Origin: an uncultured Woeseia sp.
Lineage (GTDB): Bacteria > Pseudomonadota > Gammaproteobacteria > Steroidobacterales > Woeseiaceae
Length of the DNA stretch: 46,199 nt
Direction: 5' to 3'
Assembly (NCBI GenBank): GCA_937925605.1
Contig: CALALV010000113.1
Location: 1 to 46,199 of the forward strand
The translations under genes and the position numbers were made by a program. This document shows, piece after piece, positions 1 to 6,409 of the stretch. The notes under the pieces were generated by a model. The model saw nothing but the letters and a program-made list of their open reading frames with translations, was not told the origin of the DNA and ran no database searches. The stretch's first letter is position 1, and every line of letters begins with the position of its first letter.

Positions 1-153
1 GCGCACCTGCTGGCCTGGGCGCACCAGTCCGGGCTGACGGTCGCGCAGATGCTCGAGAGGCCGTTCTATCACCCGGTCGTCGAAGAGGGGCTGCGCACCG
101 CGCTGCGCGACGCCTGCGCGCAGCTCGGCGAGTGCCTGCCGCGGGCGGCCTGA
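1..153 (+). CDS. C-terminal end of a dihydrolipoamide dehydrogenase-like flavoprotein (partial)
   Basis: Only the last 50 codons are inside the window; the stop is TGA at 151-153. The translated tail contains the motif PFYHPVVEEGLRTALRD. This is characteristic of the C-terminal dimerisation domain of class I pyridine nucleotide-disulfide oxidoreductases, in which a His-Pro pair near the C terminus serves the disulfide of the partner subunit. The exact subfamily (lipoamide dehydrogenase, mercuric-reductase-like or soluble transhydrogenase) cannot be decided because the FAD and CxxxxC motifs lie outside the window. The family is cytoplasmic and NAD(P)-linked. The next gene starts 75 bases downstream with its own promoter-like element. 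Confidence 0.7.
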   Translation, partial: AHLLAWAHQSGLTVAQMLERPFYHPVVEEGLRTALRDACAQLGECLPRAA

Positions 154-188
154 GGGCTTTTTCGCGGCGCACACATCGCGCTACCCGC

Positions 189-194
189 TACACT
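189..194 (+). promoter_or_regulatory. Possible -10 element (TACACT)
   Basis: TACACT lies 34 bases upstream of the ATG at 229, in the short gap after the flavoprotein stop. It matches the sigma-70 -10 consensus at four of six positions. I see no good -35 hexamer, so this is tentative. Confidence 0.3.
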
Positions 195-228
195 GTCTCC
201 CGTGGGGAACCGTCACGGGAGAACAACT

Positions 229-822
229 ATGAACCCGAAGATCATCGTCGCCGGCGGACTGGCGATGTACGTCGCGCAGTTCGTCCTGTCCTTTGCCACC
301 GGCCCGCTCGTGCACGAGGGTATCCTCGTCGAGGCCTACCGGGCCAACCAGCAGTTCTGGCGACCCGAGCTGAACGCGGTGCCGCCCGACATGGTGGCGC
401 TGCTGCCGCTCTGGATCACGACGGGCATCGTCGGTTCGCTGGTGCTGGCCGGCATCTACGGCGCCATTCGCGACGGCATTGCCGGGCGCGGCTGGCTCAG
501 CGGCTTGAAGTTCGGCCTGCTGGTCTGGCTCATCCAGGTCGTCGCGATGGCCGGCTGGTCCGGCGTTTTCAACCTGCCATACGAGATCTGGCTGTGGTGG
601 GGTGCGGAGCGCGTCGTCGACATGGATGTCGGCGGCACCACACAGGGACCCGTCCCGGAGAACCTCTCACCGCGGGCGGCGACCGGAGGGCAATGTAACG
701 CGCCCGGTCGCCCGCTTCATGCCCACTCGGGAGAAATCCATGCTCAGCAAATCGGACATACTGATTTTCATCGGCGTTGCCGTGTCGTTCTGCCTGGGGG
801 TCTACCTGTTCTTCACGGGTAA
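229..822 (+). CDS. Small integral membrane protein with a degenerate C terminus
   Basis: The ATG at 229 follows a purine-rich ACGGGAGA ribosome site. The first 130 residues hold three clear hydrophobic helices (about residues 4-24, 50-72 and 92-112) and look like a four-helix small membrane protein family of unknown function. After the motif WLWWGAE the hydrophobic character stops. The frame then runs on without a stop as polar, Arg/His/Gly-rich sequence and ends at 822, 83 bases inside the next gene. The expected fourth helix is therefore missing or damaged, by frameshift or point decay, and the last 60 or so residues are probably not native. No function can be assigned; the downstream neighbours are also tiny membrane proteins. 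Confidence 0.55.
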   Translation: MNPKIIVAGGLAMYVAQFVLSFATGPLVHEGILVEAYRANQQFWRPELNAVPPDMVALLPLWITTGIVGSLVLAGIYGAIRDGIAGRGWLSGLKFGLLVWLIQVVAMAGWSGVFNLPYEIWLWWGAERVVDMDVGGTTQGPVPENLSPRAATGGQCNAPGRPLHAHSGEIHAQQIGHTDFHRRCRVVLPGGLPVLHG

Positions 823-916
823 TTTCCGCCAGGCCGTGTTCGCCGCGACCTGGGTGCCGACGCTGCTCTGCTTCGGCATCTATTTCAAGCTCCTGGTGAA
901 CAGGCCGGGCTCGTGA
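740..916 (+). CDS. 58-residue membrane protein
   Basis: The ATG at 740 is preceded by a good Shine-Dalgarno (GGGAGA, about 7 bases away). The product is 58 residues with two hydrophobic stretches (about 5-25 and 33-53) and a short basic tail, which fits a two-helix inner-membrane protein. Its stop (TGA 914-916) overlaps the GTG start of the next gene, so the two are translationally coupled. I do not recognise the family. Confidence 0.6.
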   Translation: MLSKSDILIFIGVAVSFCLGVYLFFTGNFRQAVFAATWVPTLLCFGIYFKLLVNRPGS

Positions 917-1050
917 GCAACGAGGCCTTCCTCTACTGGGGCATGCTGGTGACGGTCTTCCTGCTGCTGGCGGCCATCGTCACGGCGCGCGAGCTGCTGG
1001 AACAGCACCTCGAGCGCCGCGCCAGGCGCTCGTCCGCAAAGCCTGACTGA
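913..1050 (+). CDS. 45-residue single-span membrane protein
   Basis: A short frame starts with GTG at 913, overlapping the previous stop in a GTGA tetramer, and ends with TGA at 1048-1050. The product has one transmembrane segment (about residues 8-25) followed by an amphipathic, Arg/Glu-rich tail of about 18 residues. The overlap, the same strand and the typical high third-position GC support a real gene despite its size. Such arrangements are seen for small bitopic partners of other membrane proteins. The function is unknown. Confidence 0.5.
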   Translation: MSNEAFLYWGMLVTVFLLLAAIVTARELLEQHLERRARRSSAKPD

Positions 1051-1677
1051 TCAGGGCACCGCGACGACCGAGTAGTCGTCGTCGCCGGGCGCTCGCTTGC
1101 GGACGATGAGCGCGCTGGCCTCGTCGAAGATCGCGATCAGCTCGGCTTCGCGGCGGGTAACGTCGTTCAGGTAGCGGATAGAGTTGAATACCGCGAGGTC
1201 GAGATGGTCGGCGGACAGGTTCTGCGGACTGGTCAGCTCCGCCGTGCCATTGCGCACGTCCTGCTCATAGCGGTTCTGCATGCTGTAGGTCAGCGACAGC
1301 GCCGCGACGATTTCGTAGTCCATCTTCGCCAGCGCGCCGGTCGCGAGCGCTGTATCCCACGCAGTCGATTGCAGCACGCTCGGCGAGTAGCTCTCGACGA
1401 CGCTGACGAACTCTGCCACGTTGGTGATACCGCCTTCCGCGTGCCGCCGGACGAGCACGTCGCGCAGCCCGTTGTTGAAGGGCGCAGCATCCTCGACGCG
1501 TTCGCTGTTCTGGCGGATCTCCAGCAGGAAATTGTCGAGGGCCTGCTCGATCATCTCTTCGTTCTCGCGGTTCTCGCGCCACTCGTCGAGCGCGAGCGCG
1601 GCAACGATACTGACCATGATCAGCATCGACTCGAACAGCACCCGCGAAAGCCAGACGGATGTCGGCTTGTCGGACAT
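1051..1677 (-). CDS. Membrane-anchored protein of unknown function
   Basis: 208 residues from the ATG at 1675-1677. I prefer this start because the upstream in-frame sequence (towards 2865) is the shadow of the opposite-strand porin gene. Residues about 10-30 form one hydrophobic segment that runs straight into a conserved-looking ALDEWREN motif. The remainder is acidic and helical (about residues 35-200), probably a periplasmic or cytoplasmic helical domain. Proteins with this LIMVS...DEWRE N terminus are common uncharacterised proteins in gammaproteobacteria; I know of no assigned function. A promoter-like TATACT sits 36 bases upstream. Confidence 0.7.
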   Translation of the reverse strand: MSDKPTSVWLSRVLFESMLIMVSIVAALALDEWRENRENEEMIEQALDNFLLEIRQNSERVEDAAPFNNGLRDVLVRRHAEGGITNVAEFVSVVESYSPSVLQSTAWDTALATGALAKMDYEIVAALSLTYSMQNRYEQDVRNGTAELTSPQNLSADHLDLAVFNSIRYLNDVTRREAELIAIFDEASALIVRKRAPGDDDYSVVAVP

Positions 1678-1712
1678 GCCGTGCCCCCGCTCGATTCCCG
1701 TCCCCGTTCGCC

Positions 1713-1743
1713 AGTATACAAGCGCCGGTGGCCCGCATAGCAA
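1713..1743 (-). promoter_or_regulatory. Putative sigma-70 promoter for the 1051-1677 gene
   Basis: Read on the minus strand, TTGCTA (1738-1743) is separated by 19 bases from TATACT (1713-1718), which lies 36 bases before the ATG. The -10 matches consensus at five of six positions. The spacing is slightly long. Confidence 0.4.
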
Positions 1744-1806
1744 CGCGCTGGCAATGCGAGTAGTATCTCCCGACGGATCTGATCGGCCGTGCGGTACCCG
1801 ATAACA

Positions 1807-2868
1807 ATGAAGAGCCGCCTTTCCCTCGTCATCCTGGTGACCGCCGTCGTCTCCCCCGGCCTGTGTGCCGGACAGCCAGTCGACACCGGTACCACTACGC
1901 CCGAATTCAACGTCATGGGCTTCGGCGACATCAGCTACGTGTCGCGGGACGGCACGAACGAAGACGGTTTCGTCATCGGCCAGGCAGTCGCGCATCTCAG
2001 TGCCCTGCTCGGGCCTTCGTTCAGCGTGTTCGGCGAATTCAGCGCGACGGCGCGCGACGACGAATACGCCACCGAAGTGGAGCGCCTGATCGTCAAGTAC
2101 GATTTCTCCGACCGCTACAAGCTGTCGGCGGGCCGTTACCACACGCCGATCGGCTACTGGAACTCCGCGTTTCACCACGGTGCCTGGCTGCAGACGACCG
2201 TGAGTCGCCCGGAGATGGTGCGGTTCGGCTCGCGCGTCATGCCGATACATTTCGTCGGCGTGCTGCTCGAGGGCAACCTGCCGAGCGGCGATCTCGGCGC
2301 AAATTACAAGGTCGGCTACGGCAACGGTCGCCATTCGAACATCGCCCGCGCCGGGGATGCGGGCGACGTCAACGGCGACAAGGCCTGGATGCTGCAGCTG
2401 GCTTCGCGCTCGCGCCGTTACCAGGGGCTGGACGTCGGCATCGGCTTCTACGCCGACGAGATCGAGTTGCCCGGAGAGCCGCCGATCGACGAACGGACGG
2501 TGTCGGCTTACCTGGCCTGGACCCGCGAGGACCCGGAGCTGCTGGTCGAGTTCCTGAGCGCGGACCACGACAACGGCGCACAGTCCGGCACGACCACGGC
2601 CTGGTACGCGCAGTTCGCCTACCGGCTGCCGGGCGAGCGCAAGCACTTCAAGCCCTATGCCCGGCTGGAAAGCATCGACGTCGATGCGTCCGACCCGTTG
2701 CTGGCGCCGTTCGACCTGGACTACGACGCCGGCATCGTTGGTCTGCGCTGGGACTTCAATCCGTACGCCGCGTTGAAAGCCGAGTTCCGCAGCGAGGAAT
2801 TCGCCGGCGGCGGCCGCGAAAGCAACGCCAGGCTGCAACTGTCGTTCGTGCTGGCGAGGCTGCATTGA
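1807..2868 (+). CDS. Outer-membrane porin (OprO/P-like beta-barrel)
   Basis: 353 residues from the ATG at 1807. A signal peptide is clear (KSRLSLVILVTAV... to about residue 22). The mature part has alternating aromatic/polar beta-strand character, the motif SAGRYHTPIGYWNSAFHH, and a C-terminal strand (QLSFVLARLH), as in phosphate/pyrophosphate-selective-porin-like barrels. A GTG at 1789 in frame would add six residues but would place charged sequence before the signal peptide. The stop overlaps the TTG start of the periplasmic phosphate-binding-like protein. The pair therefore probably works together on anion uptake across the outer membrane; the substrate is inferred from the partner, not shown. 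Confidence 0.75.
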   Translation: MKSRLSLVILVTAVVSPGLCAGQPVDTGTTTPEFNVMGFGDISYVSRDGTNEDGFVIGQAVAHLSALLGPSFSVFGEFSATARDDEYATEVERLIVKYDFSDRYKLSAGRYHTPIGYWNSAFHHGAWLQTTVSRPEMVRFGSRVMPIHFVGVLLEGNLPSGDLGANYKVGYGNGRHSNIARAGDAGDVNGDKAWMLQLASRSRRYQGLDVGIGFYADEIELPGEPPIDERTVSAYLAWTREDPELLVEFLSADHDNGAQSGTTTAWYAQFAYRLPGERKHFKPYARLESIDVDASDPLLAPFDLDYDAGIVGLRWDFNPYAALKAEFRSEEFAGGGRESNARLQLSFVLARLH

Positions 2869-3344
2869 ACGCGCTTGCCCGACGGCTGGCGATCGTCACC
2901 GGCGCAGCCCTGCTGGTGTTGGCGCAACCTTTGCGCGCTCAGGATGCGCCGATTGCGATCGTCGTGCACCGCGATGCGCCGGTCGAGTCGCTGAGCATGG
3001 ACGAATTGCGCAGCATCTTCCTCGCCGATCGACAGTTCTGGGCAGATCGCACCCGGATCAGCCTGCTCGTGCGCGCACCGACGTCCGACGAGCGTACCTT
3101 CGTGCTCGACCGCATCTACCAGATGAGCGAGGCGCAGTTCCGCCAGTACTGGATTGCGAAGATGTTCCGGGCGGAGATTCCGCGCGGCCCGAAAATCGTC
3201 TTCAGCACGGACATGACGCTTGAGCTGGTGGTCGCGGTGCCCGGCTCGATTTCGTTCATGCGCGCAAGCGAGGTGACCGACGCCGTCAAAGTCGTACGCA
3301 TCGACGGCAAGCTGCCGAGCGACGACGGCTATCCGCTGCGCTAG
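2865..3344 (+). CDS. Short periplasmic PstS-like substrate-binding protein
   Basis: 159 residues. The only start giving a complete signal peptide is TTG at 2865, which overlaps the porin stop (TTGA); cleavage is likely after PLRAQ (about residue 24). The mature sequence, with MDELRSIFLADRQFW, a central FRQYWIAKMF and a late PGSISFM motif, matches the half-length phosphate-binding-like family (PBP-like domain) rather than full-length PstS (about 340 residues). No Pst permease or ATPase genes are nearby, so it may be a binding or delivery factor for the porin rather than an ABC transporter component. Confidence 0.7.
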   Translation: MNALARRLAIVTGAALLVLAQPLRAQDAPIAIVVHRDAPVESLSMDELRSIFLADRQFWADRTRISLLVRAPTSDERTFVLDRIYQMSEAQFRQYWIAKMFRAEIPRGPKIVFSTDMTLELVVAVPGSISFMRASEVTDAVKVVRIDGKLPSDDGYPLR

Positions 3345-3370
3345 CGCGATTAGCTGCGCGCGCGCCGGCC

Positions 3371-3862
3371 TCAGTCGTAGCCTACCGAGCGTACGATCAG
3401 CGTCCGCTCCCGTTCCGGAATGTCGAGCTTGATCTCGTCGCCAACCTGCTTGCCGAGCAGCGCGCGCGCGAGCGCGGAGTCAATGCTGATCGCGGCGCTC
3501 GCCGCGTCCGCCTCGTCCGGACCGACGATCCGATATCGCTCGCTTTCTCCGTTTTCGTCTTCTACTTCGACGGTAGCGCCGAAGAACACCGCGTCGGAGT
3601 TAGCGAACTCGCGCACGATCGTCAGCGCGGGCAGGCGTTTCTGCAGGTAGCGGATGCGCCGGTCGATGCCGGCCAGTTCCTTCTTGCGGTAGATGTATTC
3701 CGCGTTCTCCGAGCGATCGCCTTCCGCGGCGGCGTCCGCGAGCGCGCGAACGACCTCCCGCCGGCGCAGCCACAGCCCGTCGAGTTCTGCCTGCAGCGCG
3801 GCAAAACCCGGTGCCGTGATGTAGGGTGATGACTTCGGTGCGGGCGGACGCCAGCGGCCCAT
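3371..3862 (-). CDS. greB: Transcription elongation factor GreB
   Basis: 163 residues, a typical GreB length. The N-terminal coiled-coil finger contains GDRSENAEYIYRKKEL, with the acidic tip residues (Asp/Glu) that enter the RNA polymerase secondary channel and stimulate cleavage of backtracked RNA. It continues with IDRRIRYLQKRL. The C-terminal FKBP-like domain carries VFFGATVEVEDENGE, YRIVGPDEAD and ISIDSALARALLGK. The longer linker and IDRRIRYL favour GreB over GreA. It is a single-gene unit between convergent and divergent neighbours. Confidence 0.92.
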   Translation of the reverse strand: MGRWRPPAPKSSPYITAPGFAALQAELDGLWLRRREVVRALADAAAEGDRSENAEYIYRKKELAGIDRRIRYLQKRLPALTIVREFANSDAVFFGATVEVEDENGESERYRIVGPDEADAASAAISIDSALARALLGKQVGDEIKLDIPERERTLIVRSVGYD

Positions 3863-3983
3863 CGGGCGACTCCTTGGACGGGGCTTGCGGGTGCGGCCAG
3901 TCTACCGGTCCGGCCGGCGCGGTCGAGTCCCGCGGCCGGACCCACGGACCCGGAATTCGCGGCCGCGGGCGCGGTCCAAGGCC

Positions 3984-4017
3984 GGCCGGCGCCGCTTGCG
4001 TCCGGCCGTCTTTTTTT
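3984..4017 (+). terminator. Intrinsic-terminator-like hairpin in the leader of the SIMPL gene
   Basis: GGCCGG (3984-3989) pairs with CCGGCC (4002-4007). The stem extends by CGC/GCG around a short CGCTT loop with a single bulged T, and T7 follows at 4011-4017. The Shine-Dalgarno of the next gene begins two bases later (AGGAG 4019-4023). No plus-strand gene precedes it (greB is on the other strand), so it looks like a leader attenuator rather than the end of a transcript. Confidence 0.5.
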
Positions 4018-4030
4018 CAGGAGTTATCCG

Positions 4031-4756
4031 ATGTCAGCAGGAAGTATGCGCAGTTCCATGGTGCTTGCCGTCCTCGCGGCCTGTCTCGCGAGCGTCGCCT
4101 GCGCCGACGAACACGGCACGAGCCAGCGCGCCATCGCCGTCAGCGGCCATGGCGAGGCCTCCGGCCGCCCGGACCAGGCCAGCGTGAACGCCGGCGTGCA
4201 GACGATGGCCGCGACGGTCGTCGAGGCATCGCGCGAGAACCAGGCTGCGATCGAGCGAATCATGCAGGCGCTCGAGGCGGAAGGGATCGATGAAGAGGAC
4301 ATCCAGACCTCGAACTACAGCATCTGGCCGGAGCAGCGCCACGACCCGGAGCGCACGCCAGAAGTCCGCATCGTCGGTTACCATGTCTCCAATGTCGTCA
4401 ACGTCACGGTCAAGGACATCGACCGCGTGGGGCGCGTGCTGGCCGCCGTGACCAACGCCGGCGCCAACTCGATCCATGGCATCAATTTCGGCGTTGCCGA
4501 CACGGCGGAACTGGAAGAGCGCGCGCGGGCAGCGGCGATGGCCGACGCGCGGCGCCGCGCCGAGTCGCTCGCCGAGCTTGCCGGCGTCGAGCTCGGCGAC
4601 GTGTTGACGATCTCGATGGTGCAGGGCGGCGGCCAGCCGGTCCCGATGATGGGCGGCGGGCGCATGGCGATGGCGGAGGCCGCGCCGGCGCCGGGCATCT
4701 CGCCGGGGCAGCTCAGCGTCTCGGTGCAGGTGCAGGTGAGCTGGGCGATTCGCTGA
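4031..4756 (+). CDS. Periplasmic SIMPL-domain protein (DUF541)
   Basis: 241 residues. ATG at 4031 with a strong AGGAG site eight bases upstream. The signal peptide runs to about residue 25 (VLAACLASVACA). The mature protein opens with AISVGHGEASGRPDQA-type sequence (here IAVSGHGEASGRPDQA) and later has DIQTSNYSIWP and GYHVSNVVNVTVKDID, the hallmarks of the SIMPL/DUF541 family (E. coli YggE-like, BP26). These form periplasmic oligomers with poorly defined roles in stress tolerance. A Met/Gly-rich stretch (QPVPMMGGGRMAMAEA) lies near the C terminus. A terminator-like hairpin sits in its leader. Confidence 0.85.
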   Translation: MSAGSMRSSMVLAVLAACLASVACADEHGTSQRAIAVSGHGEASGRPDQASVNAGVQTMAATVVEASRENQAAIERIMQALEAEGIDEEDIQTSNYSIWPEQRHDPERTPEVRIVGYHVSNVVNVTVKDIDRVGRVLAAVTNAGANSIHGINFGVADTAELEERARAAAMADARRRAESLAELAGVELGDVLTISMVQGGGQPVPMMGGGRMAMAEAAPAPGISPGQLSVSVQVQVSWAIR

Positions 4757-4761
4757 GGATG

Positions 4762-4797
4762 GCGCGCCCCGGCCCGCGTCACCGACCGGGGGCGCGC
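4762..4797. terminator. Bidirectional hairpin between convergent genes
   Basis: GCGCGCCCCGG (4762-4772) and CCGGGGGCGCGC (4786-4797) form a strong stem with one extra G and a 13-base loop. It lies exactly between the SIMPL gene (+) and the FAD oxidase (-). There is no T tract, so it would be a weak intrinsic or transcript-end-protecting structure. Confidence 0.4.
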
Positions 4798-4809
4798 AGC
4801 GCTCGCGGC

Positions 4810-6300
4810 CTACGGCACGATGTTCTGGTTCGCGTTGAAGAAGTTCGTCGGGTCGTACTTACGCTTCACGTCGATCAGCCGGTCCAGGTTGGCCCGGTAG
4901 GTGGCCTGCACCCGCGCCGCGGTCTCGTCGTCCGTCATGTAATTGACGTAGCCGGCGCCGGTCGCGTGCACCTTCAGCGCGTCGCCGAACGCGCGCGTCC
5001 AGCGAATATTTTCCGCGTCGTCCGCGGCGTCGGGCCAGCCGGCGAGTATCGACACGTTGTGTTCCGCGCCGCGATTCGAAAACGCCGTGTCGTGGTCGCC
5101 GAGGTCACGGATCGCGCCGCCCATGTGTTCCAGCAGCACCAGCGTGCCCGGGCCGCGCAGACCGTCCTCGGCCTGCTCGACGATCCGGTCGATGACCCCG
5201 TCCGGCAGCCGCGCCAGGAAATTCGAACGCCAGTAGTGCCGGTTGCCGGTGGCGCCGGCGGCTTCGAACATGCCCTGCTGCGCGAGATAGGACATCGGCC
5301 CGATGCCGCCGAGGGCCGGCTCGCCGAAATCGCGGATCGGCTTCAACAGGCTCTCGCCCCGCTCGGTGGGCCCCGCGTGGCAGACGGCGATGAAGCCGGC
5401 GGCCTGGCCCTCGAGTGGGGTTCCCGGCGGGCCGTTCAGCGCGCCGGCCATCGTCGTCACGGCGTTCGGCAGCTCGCTCGTGTAGTCGCGGTAGAACTCC
5501 AGCAGCTCGCGCAGGCGCGCCTGCGGGTACAGCGCCATGCCGCCGATCACCGGCTCGACCGGGTGCAGCGCAAACTCGAACGAGGTCACGACGCCGAAGT
5601 TGCCGCCGCCGCCGCGCAGGGCCCAGAACAGGTCCGGGTTCTGGTCCGCGCTCGCGACCAGGAACTCGCCGTCCGCGGTGACGACGTCGGCCGAGACCAG
5701 GCTGTCGCAGGCGAGGCCGTGCTTGCGCATCAGCCAGCCGAGACCGCCGCCGAGCGTCAGTCCGCCGATGCCCGTCGTCGAGACCGTGCCGCCGGTGCTG
5801 TACAGGCCGAAGGCCGCGGTCTCGTGGTCGAAGGTGCCCCACAGCGCGCCGCCGCCGGCGCGCGCGCGGCGCGCGGCCGGGTCGACCCGGACCGTGTTCA
5901 TCGGTCCGAGGTCGATCGTGATCGCGTCGTCTTTCAGGGCCTTGCCCGCGACATTGTGGCCGCCGCCGCGCACCGAGGCCGGCACGCCGTGCCTGCGCGC
6001 GTACTTGACGACGTCGATGACGTCGGCGACGCCGGTACAGCGCGCGACCGCGGCCGGCCGCTTGTCGACCATGCCGTTCCAGACCTGGCGCACCGAGTCG
6101 TAGGCGGGGTCGTCCGGCGTGATCAGTTCTCCGCGCAGCCGGGCTTCGAGTTCGTCCAGCGGCCCGGCCGATTCCGCGACGGCGCGGCCGCTGGCCTGCG
6201 CGAAAAGCATCGACGGCGAGCCGAGCATTGCCAGGCCGCCCAGCGCGGCGCCGCGGCCAAGCAGCGCGCGGCGGGTCATGCGGGTCATTGTCTCTTTCAT
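4810..6300 (-). CDS. Tat-exported FAD-linked oxidase (berberine-bridge-enzyme family)
   Basis: 496 residues; ATG at 6298-6300 after a GGGGGA site. A twin-arginine signal (MTRRALLGRGAAL, residues 8-20) predicts folded export. The FAD-binding PCMH domain has RGGGHNVAGK with His115, the histidine that carries the covalent flavin in this superfamily, then GIGGLTLGGGLGWL and LRGGGGNFGVVTSFEF. The C terminus YDPTNFFNANQNI is the BBE domain signature. At the position of the second covalent link (a Cys in GOOX-type enzymes) there is Val173, so I infer His-only attachment. The substrate is unknown; relatives oxidise sugars, alkaloids or phenolics with O2. Confidence 0.85.
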   Translation of the reverse strand: MKETMTRMTRRALLGRGAALGGLAMLGSPSMLFAQASGRAVAESAGPLDELEARLRGELITPDDPAYDSVRQVWNGMVDKRPAAVARCTGVADVIDVVKYARRHGVPASVRGGGHNVAGKALKDDAITIDLGPMNTVRVDPAARRARAGGGALWGTFDHETAAFGLYSTGGTVSTTGIGGLTLGGGLGWLMRKHGLACDSLVSADVVTADGEFLVASADQNPDLFWALRGGGGNFGVVTSFEFALHPVEPVIGGMALYPQARLRELLEFYRDYTSELPNAVTTMAGALNGPPGTPLEGQAAGFIAVCHAGPTERGESLLKPIRDFGEPALGGIGPMSYLAQQGMFEAAGATGNRHYWRSNFLARLPDGVIDRIVEQAEDGLRGPGTLVLLEHMGGAIRDLGDHDTAFSNRGAEHNVSILAGWPDAADDAENIRWTRAFGDALKVHATGAGYVNYMTDDETAARVQATYRANLDRLIDVKRKYDPTNFFNANQNIVP

Positions 6301-6409
6301 AGCTTGGTCCCCCGATCAGCAGTGCCGCCATACCCTAGTCAATTCCTGCACCGGGGATCAAACGAGCGGCCGCCAGCGGGCTGTGCCGCTGCGTGGTCCC
6401 GAGCTGCGT

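Noticed and set aside
1051..2865. Extension of the 1051-1677 gene to a 604-residue protein
   Set aside because: The upstream part is antisense to the porin, which has a signal peptide and barrel features. An internal ATG with a promoter-like element gives a compact membrane protein.
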